From Rhabditoides inermis (lineage: Eukaryota > Nematoda > Chromadorea > Rhabditida > Rhabditidae): DNA of 64,000 nucleotides. A program made the translations under genes and the position numbers. Under the pieces are notes generated by a model that saw only the letters and a program-made list of their open reading frames with translations, did not search any database and had not been told where the DNA came from. The DNA lies in the NCBI GenBank assembly GCA_963966185.1, contig CAWZYM010000139.1:124001-188000 (forward strand). The letters run 5' to 3'. This document shows positions 46,194 through 56,340 of the stretch, in pieces (the first letter of the stretch is position 1; each line of letters opens with the position of its first letter).

Positions 46194-47119
46194 CACGGGC
46201 AGCTTGCGCACTCGTCTAGGCGGAGTCTTATGAAAACATGGTCATATGCACAGTTTTTCATGCTGATTCCGAATATGAGCATAACTTTTCCTAAATGGTT
46301 GTTTGAAACCAATTTGGACAGCCACCGAATAGACTACCCATGAAAATGACTTGTCGACAACAGCAGCGTGGCCGAATGGATAGTGAGTTGGAAAGTTGAA
46401 AATGACAGTCAAAATGACAGGTGCGGTATCGATACAATGCCTCTATGCGGCAAAACTTTTTGCTAGATGGAATAATAACAACTTTATATAATAAGCACAA
46501 ATTTATTTCGAGAATCGTTTCTAGCAACGATGTTTGTTCATAACCATACAATCAAAGCAATAATACTTTTCGTGGAGTTGGGTGTCATTGGGAGTCTTGC
46601 TATCACACAGACAAGATTTGACCCATTCTATCATGTGCATATTCGTCATGATATGTGACGTTTTGCCGAGATAACAATAAGATTATCGACACCAACTATT
46701 CCATTCTTCGGAAACATGCCGTTCGCTTCAGCTCACTGTTCGCTCATTACGTGTACCAATCAGCGCGAGCCAGCTTTCCAGATATCCAATTACAGATTTG
46801 CATAATTATCGAGAGACGACAGGGCGACATACGCCGCCAAAGAGAACCGGCAAAAAGTTTTGCCGCATAGCGGCATTGCTTCAATACCGCACCTGTCATT
46901 TTGACTGTCATTTTCAACTTTCCAACTCACTATCCATTCGGCCACGCTGCTGTTGTCGACAGGTCATTTTCATGGGTAGTCTAATCGGTGGCTGTCCAAA
47001 TTGGTTTCAAACAACCATTTAGGAAAAGTTATGCTAATATTCGGAATCAGCATGAAAAACTGTGTATATGACCATGTTTTCATAAGAATCCGCCAAGACG
47101 AGTGCGCAAGCTGCCCGTG
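46194..47119. mobile_element. Foldback element with tRNA-like arms, TTA target duplication
   Basis: Arms 46194-46464 and 46850-47119 are near-perfect reverse complements, starting CACGGGCAGCTTGCGCAC. TTA flanks both ends (46191-46193, 47120-47122). The inner part of each arm holds GTGGCCGAATGGATAG, like the D arm of a class II tRNA, followed about 60 bp later by GGTATCGATACA. The ~385-bp spacer has no ORF of note. A TTA duplication is typical of PIF/Harbinger-type elements. Confidence 0.82.
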
Positions 47120-47303
47120 TTAGACCTAGCTTGGCGGGTGCGATGGGGAAAAACTGTGGTGACCGACCACTCTGGGCCTGGGGCAAGGAAGGATGATTAA
47201 AAATTCGAGTTCTTGTTTTTCAATCGATCAGCTATTTATTGTGTACTATTTTATACTCGAGATCATGTTTTTTTTGGCGATTTGAAGCAAATTCGCACTT
47301 GGG

Positions 47304-47659
47304 TTAAAAGAACAGTGGCGACTTTTTTTGGACTCGATGTATTATTTAAAAAAAAAACCTAATACAATTGCAATTTTCGCGAAAGAACGACGATTCTGCG
47401 TTACTTCCGAATCTGCCACTGCCACGGATGCAGACGAAAAATTGAATTACCCGCCAACGCTTCAATACTGCACGTTCGGGTCGAAGACAAAAGCGCAAAT
47501 GAATGACTTCCTCTTACTTGCTTCATGGCTCAGTGCTTGTGCGCTGCGTTGTGGCCCCAGAGCTTCACGGGTTCTATTCCGCTCACCGCCCAATGTTTTG
47601 CTCGTGTGAAAATGAGGAGTTGTGGCAGGTTGTGGCAGAAATAAGTCGCCACTGTTCCA
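47304..47659 (+). mobile_element. TIR element with tRNA-like core (copy 2)
   Basis: The left end TTAAAAGAACAGTGGCGACTT and right end AAGTCGCCACTGTTCCA are inverted repeats matching copy 1 at 7394. The core TGGCTCAGTGCTTG (near 47526) and GGGTTCTATTCC (near 47569) aligns with the A- and B-box region of copy 1. The right flank no longer has TTAA. Confidence 0.72.
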
Positions 47660-47962
47660 CAGTTCACGATTTGCCGCAATAAAGTGTGTTAAATTGACAG
47701 ACATAGATGGAAAGGGAAACAAATCACATTCTATATTTATGGAAGGTCGTTGAGGGACCAAACTTTCTTTCGAAAGTTTGCGAACAGCGAGTATCCATGA
47801 GCGTTTCTGATGATTGCAGCAACTTCGTTCCTTCTTTGGTTGTGTTCAAAATTACCTGACCAGATGTCTAAAACGTCGCCAATCGCACTGACCCCGCCCC
47901 CCATTGAAATCGGGTTTCGAAGAGCATTATATAAACGATAGAAACCATGATTGGGAGAGACA

Positions 47963-49628
47963 ATGAAATTAGTATTTTTGTTTTGCATATTATTCCGTGA
48001 AATAAATGGATGCATGAAAACAGTGCCACCTGATAATTTGACAACGCTTCCAACAACAGGTTTGTAAAAGTTTTTATTCTCCCTCTCCCTCTCCCTCTCC
48101 CTCTCCCTCTCCCTCTCCCTCTCCCTCTCCCTCTCCCTCTCCCTCTCCCTCTCCCTCTCCCTCTCCCTCTCCCTCTCCCTCTCCCTCTCCCTCTCCCTCT
48201 CCCTCTCCCTCTCCCTCTCCCTCTCCCTCTCCCTCTCCCTCTCCCTCTCCCTCTCCCTCTCCCTCTCCCTCTCCCTCTCCCTCTCCCTCTCCCTCTCCCT
48301 CTCCCTCTCCCTCTCCCTCTCCCTCTCCCTCTCCCTCTCCCTCTCCCTCTCCCTCTCCCTCTCCCTCTCCCTCTCCCTCTCCCTCTCCCTCTCCCTCTCC
48401 CTCTCCCTCTCCCTCTCCCTCTCCCTCTCCCTCTCCCTCTCCCTCTCCCTCTCCCTCTCCCTCTCCCTCTCCCTCTCCCTCTCCCTCTCCCTCTCCCTCT
48501 CCCTCTCCCTCTCCCTCTCCCTCTCCCTCTCCCTCTCCCTCTCCCTCTCCCTCTCCCTCTCCCTCTCCCTCTCCCTCTCCCTCTCCCTCTCCCTCTCCCT
48601 CTCCCTCTCCCTCTCCCTCTCCCTCTCCCTCTCCCTCTCCCTCTCCCTCTCCCTCTCCCTCTCCCTCTCCCTCTCCCTCTCCCTCTCCCTCTCCCTCTCC
48701 CTCTCCCTCTCCCTCTCCCTCTCCCTCTCCCTCTCCCTCTCCCTCTCCCTCTCCCTCTCCCTCTCCCTCTCCCTCTCCCTCTCCCTCTCCCTCTCCCTCT
48801 CCCTCTCCCTCTCCCTCTCCCTCTCCCTCTCCCTCTCCCTCTCCCTCTCCCTCTCCCTCTCCCTCTCCATATGTATCGTGTTTTAAAAAACACTTGACAC
48901 ACAGCTATTTCAGGCGCTACATTTACAACTCCGTCACCAACTACCGCCTCGACTAAAACTACGACGGCTGCCACTGTCACTGCATTAACAACAAAAACAG
49001 CATCAACAACAACAACAACAACAACAAAAACAGCAACAACTACTACTACTTCTACACCATTACGTAAGTTGCCCAGAGAACGGTGACGTAGATTTTATTA
49101 CGCATTACGAAGAGAAACGTCAAATCTCAAATATTTAAATACTGCGCAAATAACAAAACTAGTATGTTTTTAGCATGCTCCACCTGTACAACTGCTGCAT
49201 TAACGGAATCAGTCAGCGATATATACTTTCAAATTCCTTCTGTTCACACTACTCGGGTATGTTTTCACCTTTTTCATTAATGAAGTACATATGGCTTTTT
49301 AATGTAGTCAGTTGAGTTATATTATTCTTACTCTTTTAAAATTTTCAGATGGAAGGTGGCTGCATTGTTTTCACTCTCACATGCAACCCTCCGGAATCAT
49401 GGGCTGGTGTTGTTACAATTAACACTGTGGTGAGTACATGTTGATTTGATGTAGTATTTACAATTTTGTTTGATCACTGTTTAGTTCAATCGCGATTTAT
49501 CCACGGCAGTAGAAGGAGACTTCCAAACTCCGACTGTTTCTGCCGAACTAGATTGTTCGCCAGATGGAAAATGGACGTTTAAGGGCGCCCATGTGACGGA
49601 GTATGGTTGTGAAGGACAAGGATCATAG
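47963..49628 (+). CDS. Secreted C6-domain (six-cysteine) nematode protein, 184 aa
   Basis: Exons: 47963-48059, 48914-49063, 49174-49256, 49349-49429, 49485-49628, all in phase. The first exon gives a hydrophobic signal peptide ([11 protein letters not shown]). Residues about 20-82 are a Thr/Pro/Ala linker, probably O-glycosylated ([11 protein letters not shown], then runs of T). Residues about 83-184 hold exactly six cysteines (CSTC, GGC, LTC, LDC, YGC), as in the nematode C6 domain family. Function is unknown; it is probably secreted or surface-exposed. Intron 1 consists almost entirely of a CTCCCT microsatellite. AATAAA follows at 49683. Confidence 0.88.
48079..48868 (+). repeat. (CTCCCT)n hexanucleotide array, ~131 units
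   Basis: About 790 bp of perfect CTCCCT, GGGAGA on the other strand, with no interruption that I could see. It occupies nearly all of intron 1 of the C6 gene. It produces long Arg-Glu and Arg-Gly ORFs on the minus strand that are artefacts of the repeat. Confidence 0.98.
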
Positions 49629-49682
49629 ATTTCTTTACTTCAATTTGAATAGATTGTGAATAGTGGCATATATGTATGTATA

Positions 49683-49688
49683 AATAAA
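49683..49688 (+). terminator. Poly(A) signal of the C6 gene
   Basis: AATAAA 55 bp after the stop codon. Confidence 0.75.
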
Positions 49689-49909
49689 CACGTGTGATAA
49701 TGTTACATGCAATTCGTCTATCTTGTGTTCTTGTGTATAGAATACACTGCGATATGCAACTGTAGTTTTTTTTGTTGTTGTATTGTACATGACACTATTT
49801 TTTGTTGTTGTATACATATAGTCGGTTTGGATCCTATATGCCATCCGTGACATTTCACATGTTGTGCAGTTTCGTGCAACACAACGTGTATGTTTTCAAA
49901 CATCCAAAA

Positions 49910-49993
49910 CGCTTTGTGAGAGGGAATCGAACCCTTAGGCAGCTCGCAAAGACAGTGCGCTGGCGGCGCGCTCTACCTCTGCTCCATCGAGGC
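49910..49993 (-). other. tRNA-like sequence, left arm
   Basis: The minus strand reads GCCTCGATGGAGCAGAGGTAG, then GCCGCCAGCGCAC and AAGGGTTCGATTCCCT with a perfect 4-bp T stem. The acceptor ends do not pair. It is homologous to the right-arm sequence. Confidence 0.55.
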
Positions 49994-50066
49994 TCATACT
50001 GCGAGGTCATTGAATCTCGCAGTTATGTTTACTCGTTATCTCTCATCATTGTACACTGAAACCACT

Positions 50067-50150
50067 GCCTCTATGGCGCAGTGGTAGTGTGCGCCGCCAG
50101 CGCACAATCGCCGCGACCTGTACATGGGTTCGATTCCTACTCATAGAAGC
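50067..50150 (+). other. tRNA-like sequence, right arm, long variable region
   Basis: The acceptor halves GCCTCTA and TAGAAGC pair at six of seven positions. The A-box TGGCGCAGTGG and B-box GGGTTCGATTCC are intact. A hairpin GTGCG-CCGCCAG-CGCAC sits where an anticodon arm could be, and TCGCCGCGA could form a variable-arm hairpin, but spacing from the D arm is too short for a standard fold. A tRNA relic is more likely than a working gene. Confidence 0.5.
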
Positions 50151-50254
50151 GTTTTGGATATTTGATATTTGATGGCATACATGTTGTGTAAAAAAACGAA
50201 ACTGCACAACATATGAAATGTCACGGATGGCATATAGGATCCATTTCGACTATA

Positions 50255-50860
50255 ACACTATGCATTTTTAAAGAACAATGTGAGTTTAAAAAAAACCCGT
50301 GTGAATTAATTTACGAATTTACGGAATGAATATATAGTGGGTCCCCCGTTTTGGCGGTAGGCAAGTTGCGAATCGTCATTATTTTGTTATGCACAGGCGA
50401 ATACTAGATGCGTCCGAAGGTTGCTATCCAGTTCATTGCGCGCTATCTGAACCGATAGACCGGTGTCATTTTTGAGAAAAAATTATGGAAATGGAATGCA
50501 AAATTACTCCTTAGCTACCGTCTTCTGGATTTGATATCAAAATGCGCTGAACTACATTTGGAAATAACTTCGTTCAAAGTTTATGAAATCATACCAAATT
50601 TTCATGAGAGGTGTATCGATACCATAGTTACAACTCTATGATCGCTATTTTCCGAACTCGGTTCTCATAATTCAGATAACTAGCATGATCTGAATTACTT
50701 TATAACATAACTTGGAATCAAGTGATGCTATCGATCGATATCAAACGTGTGCGTAATAGAGACACTTCTGAGGATGAAATAACGTTAAAAACTGAAACAT
50801 TGTTTCCCCTCGCGGGCAATTTTTCTGCCGAATTCCACTACCTCCCGGTGGGGCGCGTGA
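50255..50860. other. No recognised feature
   Basis: AT-rich sequence with short ORFs only; nothing recognisable. Confidence 0.5.
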
Positions 50861-50867
50861 ACCCACT

Positions 50868-50962
50868 CTTAAGTAGCGGGCAGACTCAAATCCTAAGGTC
50901 AGAAACAGCCTCAGATTTTGTATCTGAGGGCCAAAAACTGGTTCAGATTTTGGGTCAGATTT
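50868..50962 (+). repeat. Hairpin module with CCTCAGATTT motif, copy 1
   Basis: Contains the hairpin CCTCAGATTTTGTATCTGAGG and repeated GGTCAGATTT. The same module in reverse orientation lies at 56045-56135. It is cut off on the right by the LINE tail at 50964. Confidence 0.75.
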
Positions 50963-50963
50963 A

Positions 50964-51212
50964 TAATAATAGTTTTATTCATATGCATTTATGGTGAAAA
51001 CACGGGATAGAAGGAAATACAATAAGATGATCGGGCGGCACAGCAGCCCCCGTCGTCGGTCCGTATCCCTGCGACCCGGTACAACCGCACTCTCCCCAGA
51101 AATCAGAGTTAACATGATCTATGCAGAAAAAGTGCAGTCTCATCACCCGAAACGAGATAAAAGTGAGTGAGAAAAACGGTCCATATGTGCCGTTTGCCAC
51201 CACTTCTGAATA
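50964..51212 (-). repeat. LINE 3' tail module, copy 2
   Basis: Second copy of 42994-43245, here downstream of the family B LINE. It ends in AATAAAACTATTATTAT on the minus strand. Confidence 0.9.
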
Positions 51213-51234
51213 AGAGTTGCCCCAGCTTCATATT

Positions 51235-54021
51235 TTAGAAATTAGTGGGGTCTTGTATGTTAAGTGAATTCGAAATAGTGCCATTTTTCTTATGGAAATT
51301 TATATAACTATTTAAGCTCTTTCTGAATTGGTGTTTGTCGAAGATTTTTACAACGTTATGAGGAAGCAAGTTCCAAAAGTTAACAACCGAATGAAGTATG
51401 AAGGATTGTTGAATGGTGTTTTTAGCGCTACTGTAAAGTTTATACCCATTAGAACGGTTCCTAGATGATCTTGAGTTGGAATCTATGACGTTAAAAGGGT
51501 TTTGAGACTTGATATATCCATACATATAGCTATGTGCTAGGGTGATGTTGTTTTTGATTCTACGCATATATAGTGTTTCTAGTTGGAGAGACTCAAGACG
51601 GCTCGCATAGCTCATTTTAGGAAATATTGCCTTTGTGAACTTTCTTTGTGTCTTTTCCAATGCATTCGTAAAAGTTTTAGTCATCAGACACAATACTTCA
51701 CTGCCGTATTCAAGAATCGGTCTGATTTTGTATATGAAGAAATTTCTGTATAGGTCTTTCGAATAGGAGAAAGTACGCGGAACAAGAATAGCAAGAGCAG
51801 ATGCTTTCCGTACTTGTTTTGAAATATGACTGTCAGGACTGAGATCGAAATTGAGTTGAATACCTAAATCGCGTATATTTCGCACCGAGCGTAAAGGTTG
51901 ACCCTCACAAGTGTACGAATTCTCAGGATTGTTTTTGCCGAAATGCATACATTCACATTTAGAAACGGACAGTTTCATTTGTCTCTCAATGAAAAACTTA
52001 GCGATGCGACGAAGATCTGATTCCAACTTTAACATAAAACAGGGAGTACTAGATGACAGGTAGAGTTTTAGGTCGTCTGCATAAATGTGGAATTTACTAT
52101 GTTCGATAACGTCTCCAATATCGTTGATATATAACAAGAACAAGAGCGGACCTACAACACTTCCTTGAGGTACTCCAGATAAGACATCTAACCAATCAGA
52201 CAATTTGTTGGATATACGCACACATTGGGTCCTTCCAGTCAAATAGTTTAGTAGCCACCTAAGGAGATCGCCGCGGAAGCCATACGCATCACAGATTTGT
52301 ATTAGTCGTCTGTGCGATACAGTGTCGAAAGCCTTTGCAACATCCAGATATATACTATCGACTATTCGTTTTGCACCCAATTCGCTACTAATAAATGAGA
52401 CGTATTCCACCATCTGTGAAATGGTAGAGCGTCCATCTAAGAACCCAAACTGCTGAGGTGCGACAAGATGATTAGACCAGAGATGTGTACGCATCTCATA
52501 GACTAACATCCGCTCTAACACTCTGCAGCTCGTGCAAGTGAGCGAAATGGGGCGGTAGTTGTTTACAGTAGACGGATCATCTTTCTTATGGACCGGCACT
52601 ACAATAGATTGTTTCCAAAGATGCGGCATGTTTCCTGTGGATAGAGACTCCTTGAAAATTATAGACAAAGGTTCTGCAAGTACCAGAGCCAATGATTGCA
52701 GCACGATACTTGCTATATTGTCAGGTCCATAGGAAAGTTTTCGTTTAAAGTGCTTCAAATATGTATAAACACGATCAGGATCCAAATTTATATTCATTAG
52801 GCTAACAGACGTTTTACTTTGCGCTGAGAATGGCTTATGATCATCTCTTATGAATACATCAGAAAAATGCTTGTTAAACATCTGCGCTCGTTCAAAATCA
52901 TCGGAAACAAGGTTTTCCCCATCGGAAAGGAATGGAATGTCTGTTTTGCCAACAGTGCGCTTCTTGATGTAATTCCAATAATCAGCTGGAGAGCCTCTTT
53001 TTAAAATACTCCGTTCGCGTTCAATGAGATAGCTTTTCACGTCATTCTTATAGAGTTTTGTCGCATTCTTATAGACAAATATATCATCTGGATCCTTGGA
53101 GTGTTTCTGTTTATCAAATAATTTTCTAATTTTCAATTTCTTAGATAACAGCCATGAGGGGAACTTTTTCGCGCTTTTGATGGTCAAAATTGGTACTCGT
53201 ATGTTAATAGAGTCATGTATATAGCCAGTAAGAACATTGTACTTTTGATCTATATCAGTACATTGTCCGAAGAGTGAGACCCAATCAATAGCAGCGAGAT
53301 CGTGGCTCATCGCGGCATAGTCTCCATTTCTGTAGTCAAAGTAAGTCAACTCAACATTGTCACAAGATGGTGAAAGTGGGATATTTAAGGAACACTCTAC
53401 CGATATATGATCCGAAATTTGAATTCCAGGTTTTACGTTGAAAATCAGAGAGGTGTCATTACACAGTATTAAATCTAATATGTTATATCCGCGTGTGGGG
53501 AAATTGACATGCTGTGAAAGACCCAATGTGTTGCATAATCCAAGAAAATCAAATGATTTTGGTTCGTTAGATCTATTATCACGCCAATTGATTTATGGGA
53601 AATTAAAGTCGCCGGTAGTTATAACTGGACAATCTATACTGAAACGGGCAATAAACGTTTCTAAATGATGCGTGAAATTTGGCGAGCTTCGCGGGTGCCG
53701 ATATACTCCAACAACAATTATCCTATAGCCATTAGGGAAGGTTATCTTAGAAGCTACCGCATCAAGATCATCCAGGCTAATTTTTGCTAGTAGAGTAGAT
53801 CCCAAATTCGAAGGAATACTAATCATGACACCTCCCCCTCTTCGATCTGATCGACAGGCCGCGTGGGTGACGCGCCGAGGGAAAATTGGAATCGATTTTT
53901 CATCCCGTGTCCAGATCTCCGTCAAAACACCAATCACAGAAAGAGAATGAAAAGAAGCAGTTATAAGCTGCAAGGAATTTCTAAAACTACGAATATTAAG
54001 GAATTCGCTTCTCACACCTAG
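51235..54021 (-). pseudogene. LINE family B, endonuclease-RT ORF with one stop
   Basis: The minus-strand ORF from about 54039 gives an endonuclease part (LTEIWTRDEKS, SDRRGGGVMISI, VVGVYRHPRS, TTGDFNFP). An in-frame TAA at 53593 follows, and the same frame continues for 763 codons after the next Met. RT motifs are NYRPISLTCTSCRVLE, QFGFLDGRST, YLDVAKAFDTV, GVPQGSVVGPLLF and HIYADDLKLY. Apart from the single stop and a missing 5' end (cut at about 54021) it is well preserved, so this is a young insertion. CR1/Jockey-like by motif order. Confidence 0.9.
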
Positions 54022-55372
54022 GCAATTTGGCTTTCGCAAGAATAGATCTACAAACGCTCAACTTATTGAGTGTCATAGTCACTGGTTGAAACACCTATCT
54101 AATGGAATGGTTATCGATTGTATATACTTTGATTTCAAGAAGGCATTCGATACTATTAATCACAACTTGCTATACAAAAAGTCGCATTCGCTGGGAATTC
54201 GCGGTAACGTATTGGGATGGATTAGAAGTTTCTTGACCGACCGTCGCCAACAAGTAATGGTCGGTGATGAGCTTTCCTCTCCACGGCTTGTCAACTGTGG
54301 TGTACCACAGGGGTCTTGCCTAGGTCCCATACTGTTATATTAATGATATCATCTCCAATCTTCCCGACTATGTTGAGTGTGCGCTTTACGCCGATGATTT
54401 GAAAATTTCCTTCGCATTTGATGCGAATGATCCTTCCGCCCAGCATAAATTTCAAGTGGCAATTGATTTAGTCGCATGGTGGTCCCTTCAGTGGGGTTTA
54501 CAAATATCTACTCAGAAAACACAGATACTGCATATAGGACGTCGTAATCCCAGGCATGAGTATTCCGCACACGGCACAACTCTCGCCCCTGCCGATACTG
54601 TCAGGGATTTAGGCGTCTCTATCAGCAGTTCTCTTGTCTTTGACGATCACTATTCCAACATTGTTCAGAATACCCTTCACTCCATAAACGACTTTCTGCG
54701 CGTATATCGTACTCGCAATCTCACTGTTCTTAAAGTTGCATACGTAACCTATTTTCGGTGCAAACTTGAGTATTGTACAGAATTATGGAATCCTAAAGAT
54801 GTGGGGTCGGTGAATCTGATTGAGTCGGTACAGAGACATTTTACGCGCCGAATATGTCACCGTGCCGGCTTTTTCTCGCTCACTTATCCCCAACGCCTCC
54901 AGCTATTAGATCTCCAAACGCTCGAAGAGCGACGCTTAATAAACGATATTGCGTATATTCATAAGGTTATGACTAATCGCACTAGTCTAGAGTATTCTGG
55001 CCTCTTCAACATTGTACCTTCCCGGTCTCGTGTTTCTCATGGGTGGCGCCTGATTCCTTGCTTTGACACAACTTTAAAGAGCAGCACGTTTTTCAGTAGG
55101 GTTTTTGCACTATGGAACACACTCCCCAACAACATCATTTTATCTGCGAAACATCAAACAGTGAAATCGTACCTCCTAGATAACCCCCATTTGTTCCCTC
55201 CGTCCAAAATTAGATGAGTGCTCATTTGGGAATCTGTGTTATCTGTTTTATCCTATTTTTGTGTTTATTTATTTTCCAATGCCGTATTCACTCTAATTAT
55301 GTGTTTGTCCTGTGTTCATATATATAGTATACGCGGTAATAAATATTATTATTATTATTATTATTATTATTA
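54022..55372 (+). pseudogene. LINE family A, 5'-truncated, with (ATT)n tail
   Basis: Starts inside the RT palm (QFGFRKNRSTNAQLIE), then FDFKKAFDTINHNLL, GVPQGSCLGPILL, a one-base frameshift near 54345, YADDLKISFAFD and a 272-codon frame to the end (DLGVSISSS, RCKLEYCTELW, HFTRRICHRAG). It ends with a (ATT)n tail at 55346-55372. It is directly abutted head to head with the family B LINE. Confidence 0.9.
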
Positions 55373-56340
55373 CTGGTAAAGAGACTAAAATATTTGTCTG
55401 CTGAAGTAACCATTACTGAGAAGTGGCAGCAACAGACACGTTGTTGGACGCGCTTTCCCCACCCACCTGTCTCTGCGTATCGGTTGACTTGTGCTTTTCC
55501 CGGGTCGCCGAAGTCCGTCCACGCCTCCGGGGAGCTGCATGCACCGCGAGATCGCGGACAAAGTACCACTGGAAAGAGGCACGGTTATTCATAGTCCTAC
55601 AGTAGTAACGAAGGAACCCATCCCTTCGCCTGTCCATATATCCAAGATCGTCGCGGCAGAAGAGAGCGATCTTGGCACGAGAGAGGGCATCCTTGAGCAT
55701 CTGGCGTCTCTCCGGAGTGACGTCATCGATTTTACATCAGACGATTTTACCTCAGATTTTACATCAGACTGTTTCTCCAGCCTCAGAAATAGGGTCAGAT
55801 TGTTGCTTCTCGCCGAAAGAGGCCAAATCTCGATTTGTCCCGCTACGAAATTGGGGACATGGTAACGGACATTTTGCCAGTCAGCACACCGTTCAGGGTC
55901 AGAAAAACGCGCCAAGGATGGGCGGCCCAGAAAGTAGCCATACCGTCAGATTCGCTGCGAGACTAATCTCCAATTCGCCACCTTTTGGCGGCAAGCAACA
56001 ATCTGACCCTCATTCTGAGGCTGGAGCGACAATCTGGGGCAAATTCTGAGGCAAAATCTGACCCACTGTCCGTCCCTCAGATACAAATCTGAGGTGTTTC
56101 TGACGCAAAATCTAGGCCTAGATTTGAGTCTGTCGTCCGCTTCACCCTCTGAGAGCCCTACCATCGGCGGCGGCAGTCTTTCAACCTTTCAAGATCTTCT
56201 ACCACGCCTCGCATCCGGAACTGGTCACTTCGCGATGTTCACGCCCATCAACCATGAACAGTCAGGACTTGCGCCGCACTGTTCCAGCCAAGGAGCCCCA
56301 ATATCCCGCTGTAGGATTGTGTGTGCTTCCAGATAACCCA
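55373..56340. other. Repeat-rich interval, no recognised gene
   Basis: 55727-55775 has GATTTTACATCAGAC and its variants in tandem. 56045-56135 is the inverted copy of the hairpin module at 50868, with CCTCAGATACAAATCTGAGG. ORFs on both strands are not recognisable. It is probably the remains of a non-autonomous DNA element. Confidence 0.55.

Larger units (their letters stand above)
49817..50254. mobile_element. Foldback element with paired tRNA-like arms
   Basis: Arms of about 180 bp in inverted orientation, with outer ends TATAGTCG and CGACTATA and shared blocks GGATCCTATATGCCATCCGT and CATCCAAAACGCTT. The inner part of each arm is a tRNA-like sequence (49910-49993 and 50067-50150). There is no ORF. 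The ends resemble those of the foldback in the arrestin intron (TATAGT/ACTATA). Confidence 0.82.

Noticed and set aside
48079..48868. Telomeric or subtelomeric repeat
   Set aside because: The unit CTCCCT/GGGAGA is not the nematode telomere unit TTAGGC, and it sits inside a gene.
47737..48980. 370-377-codon Arg-Glu and Arg-Gly ORFs on the minus strand
   Set aside because: They are translations of the GGGAGA repeat. The real gene is on the plus strand and has the repeat in its intron.
50067..50150. Functional tRNA gene
   Set aside because: A- and B-boxes and acceptor stem are good, but the anticodon arm cannot be placed at normal distance from the D arm and the first acceptor half has a mismatch. 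Kept only as tRNA-like.
55413..56049. Several 95-125-codon ORFs on both strands
   Set aside because: They overlap each other in repeat-derived sequence with no family resemblance.
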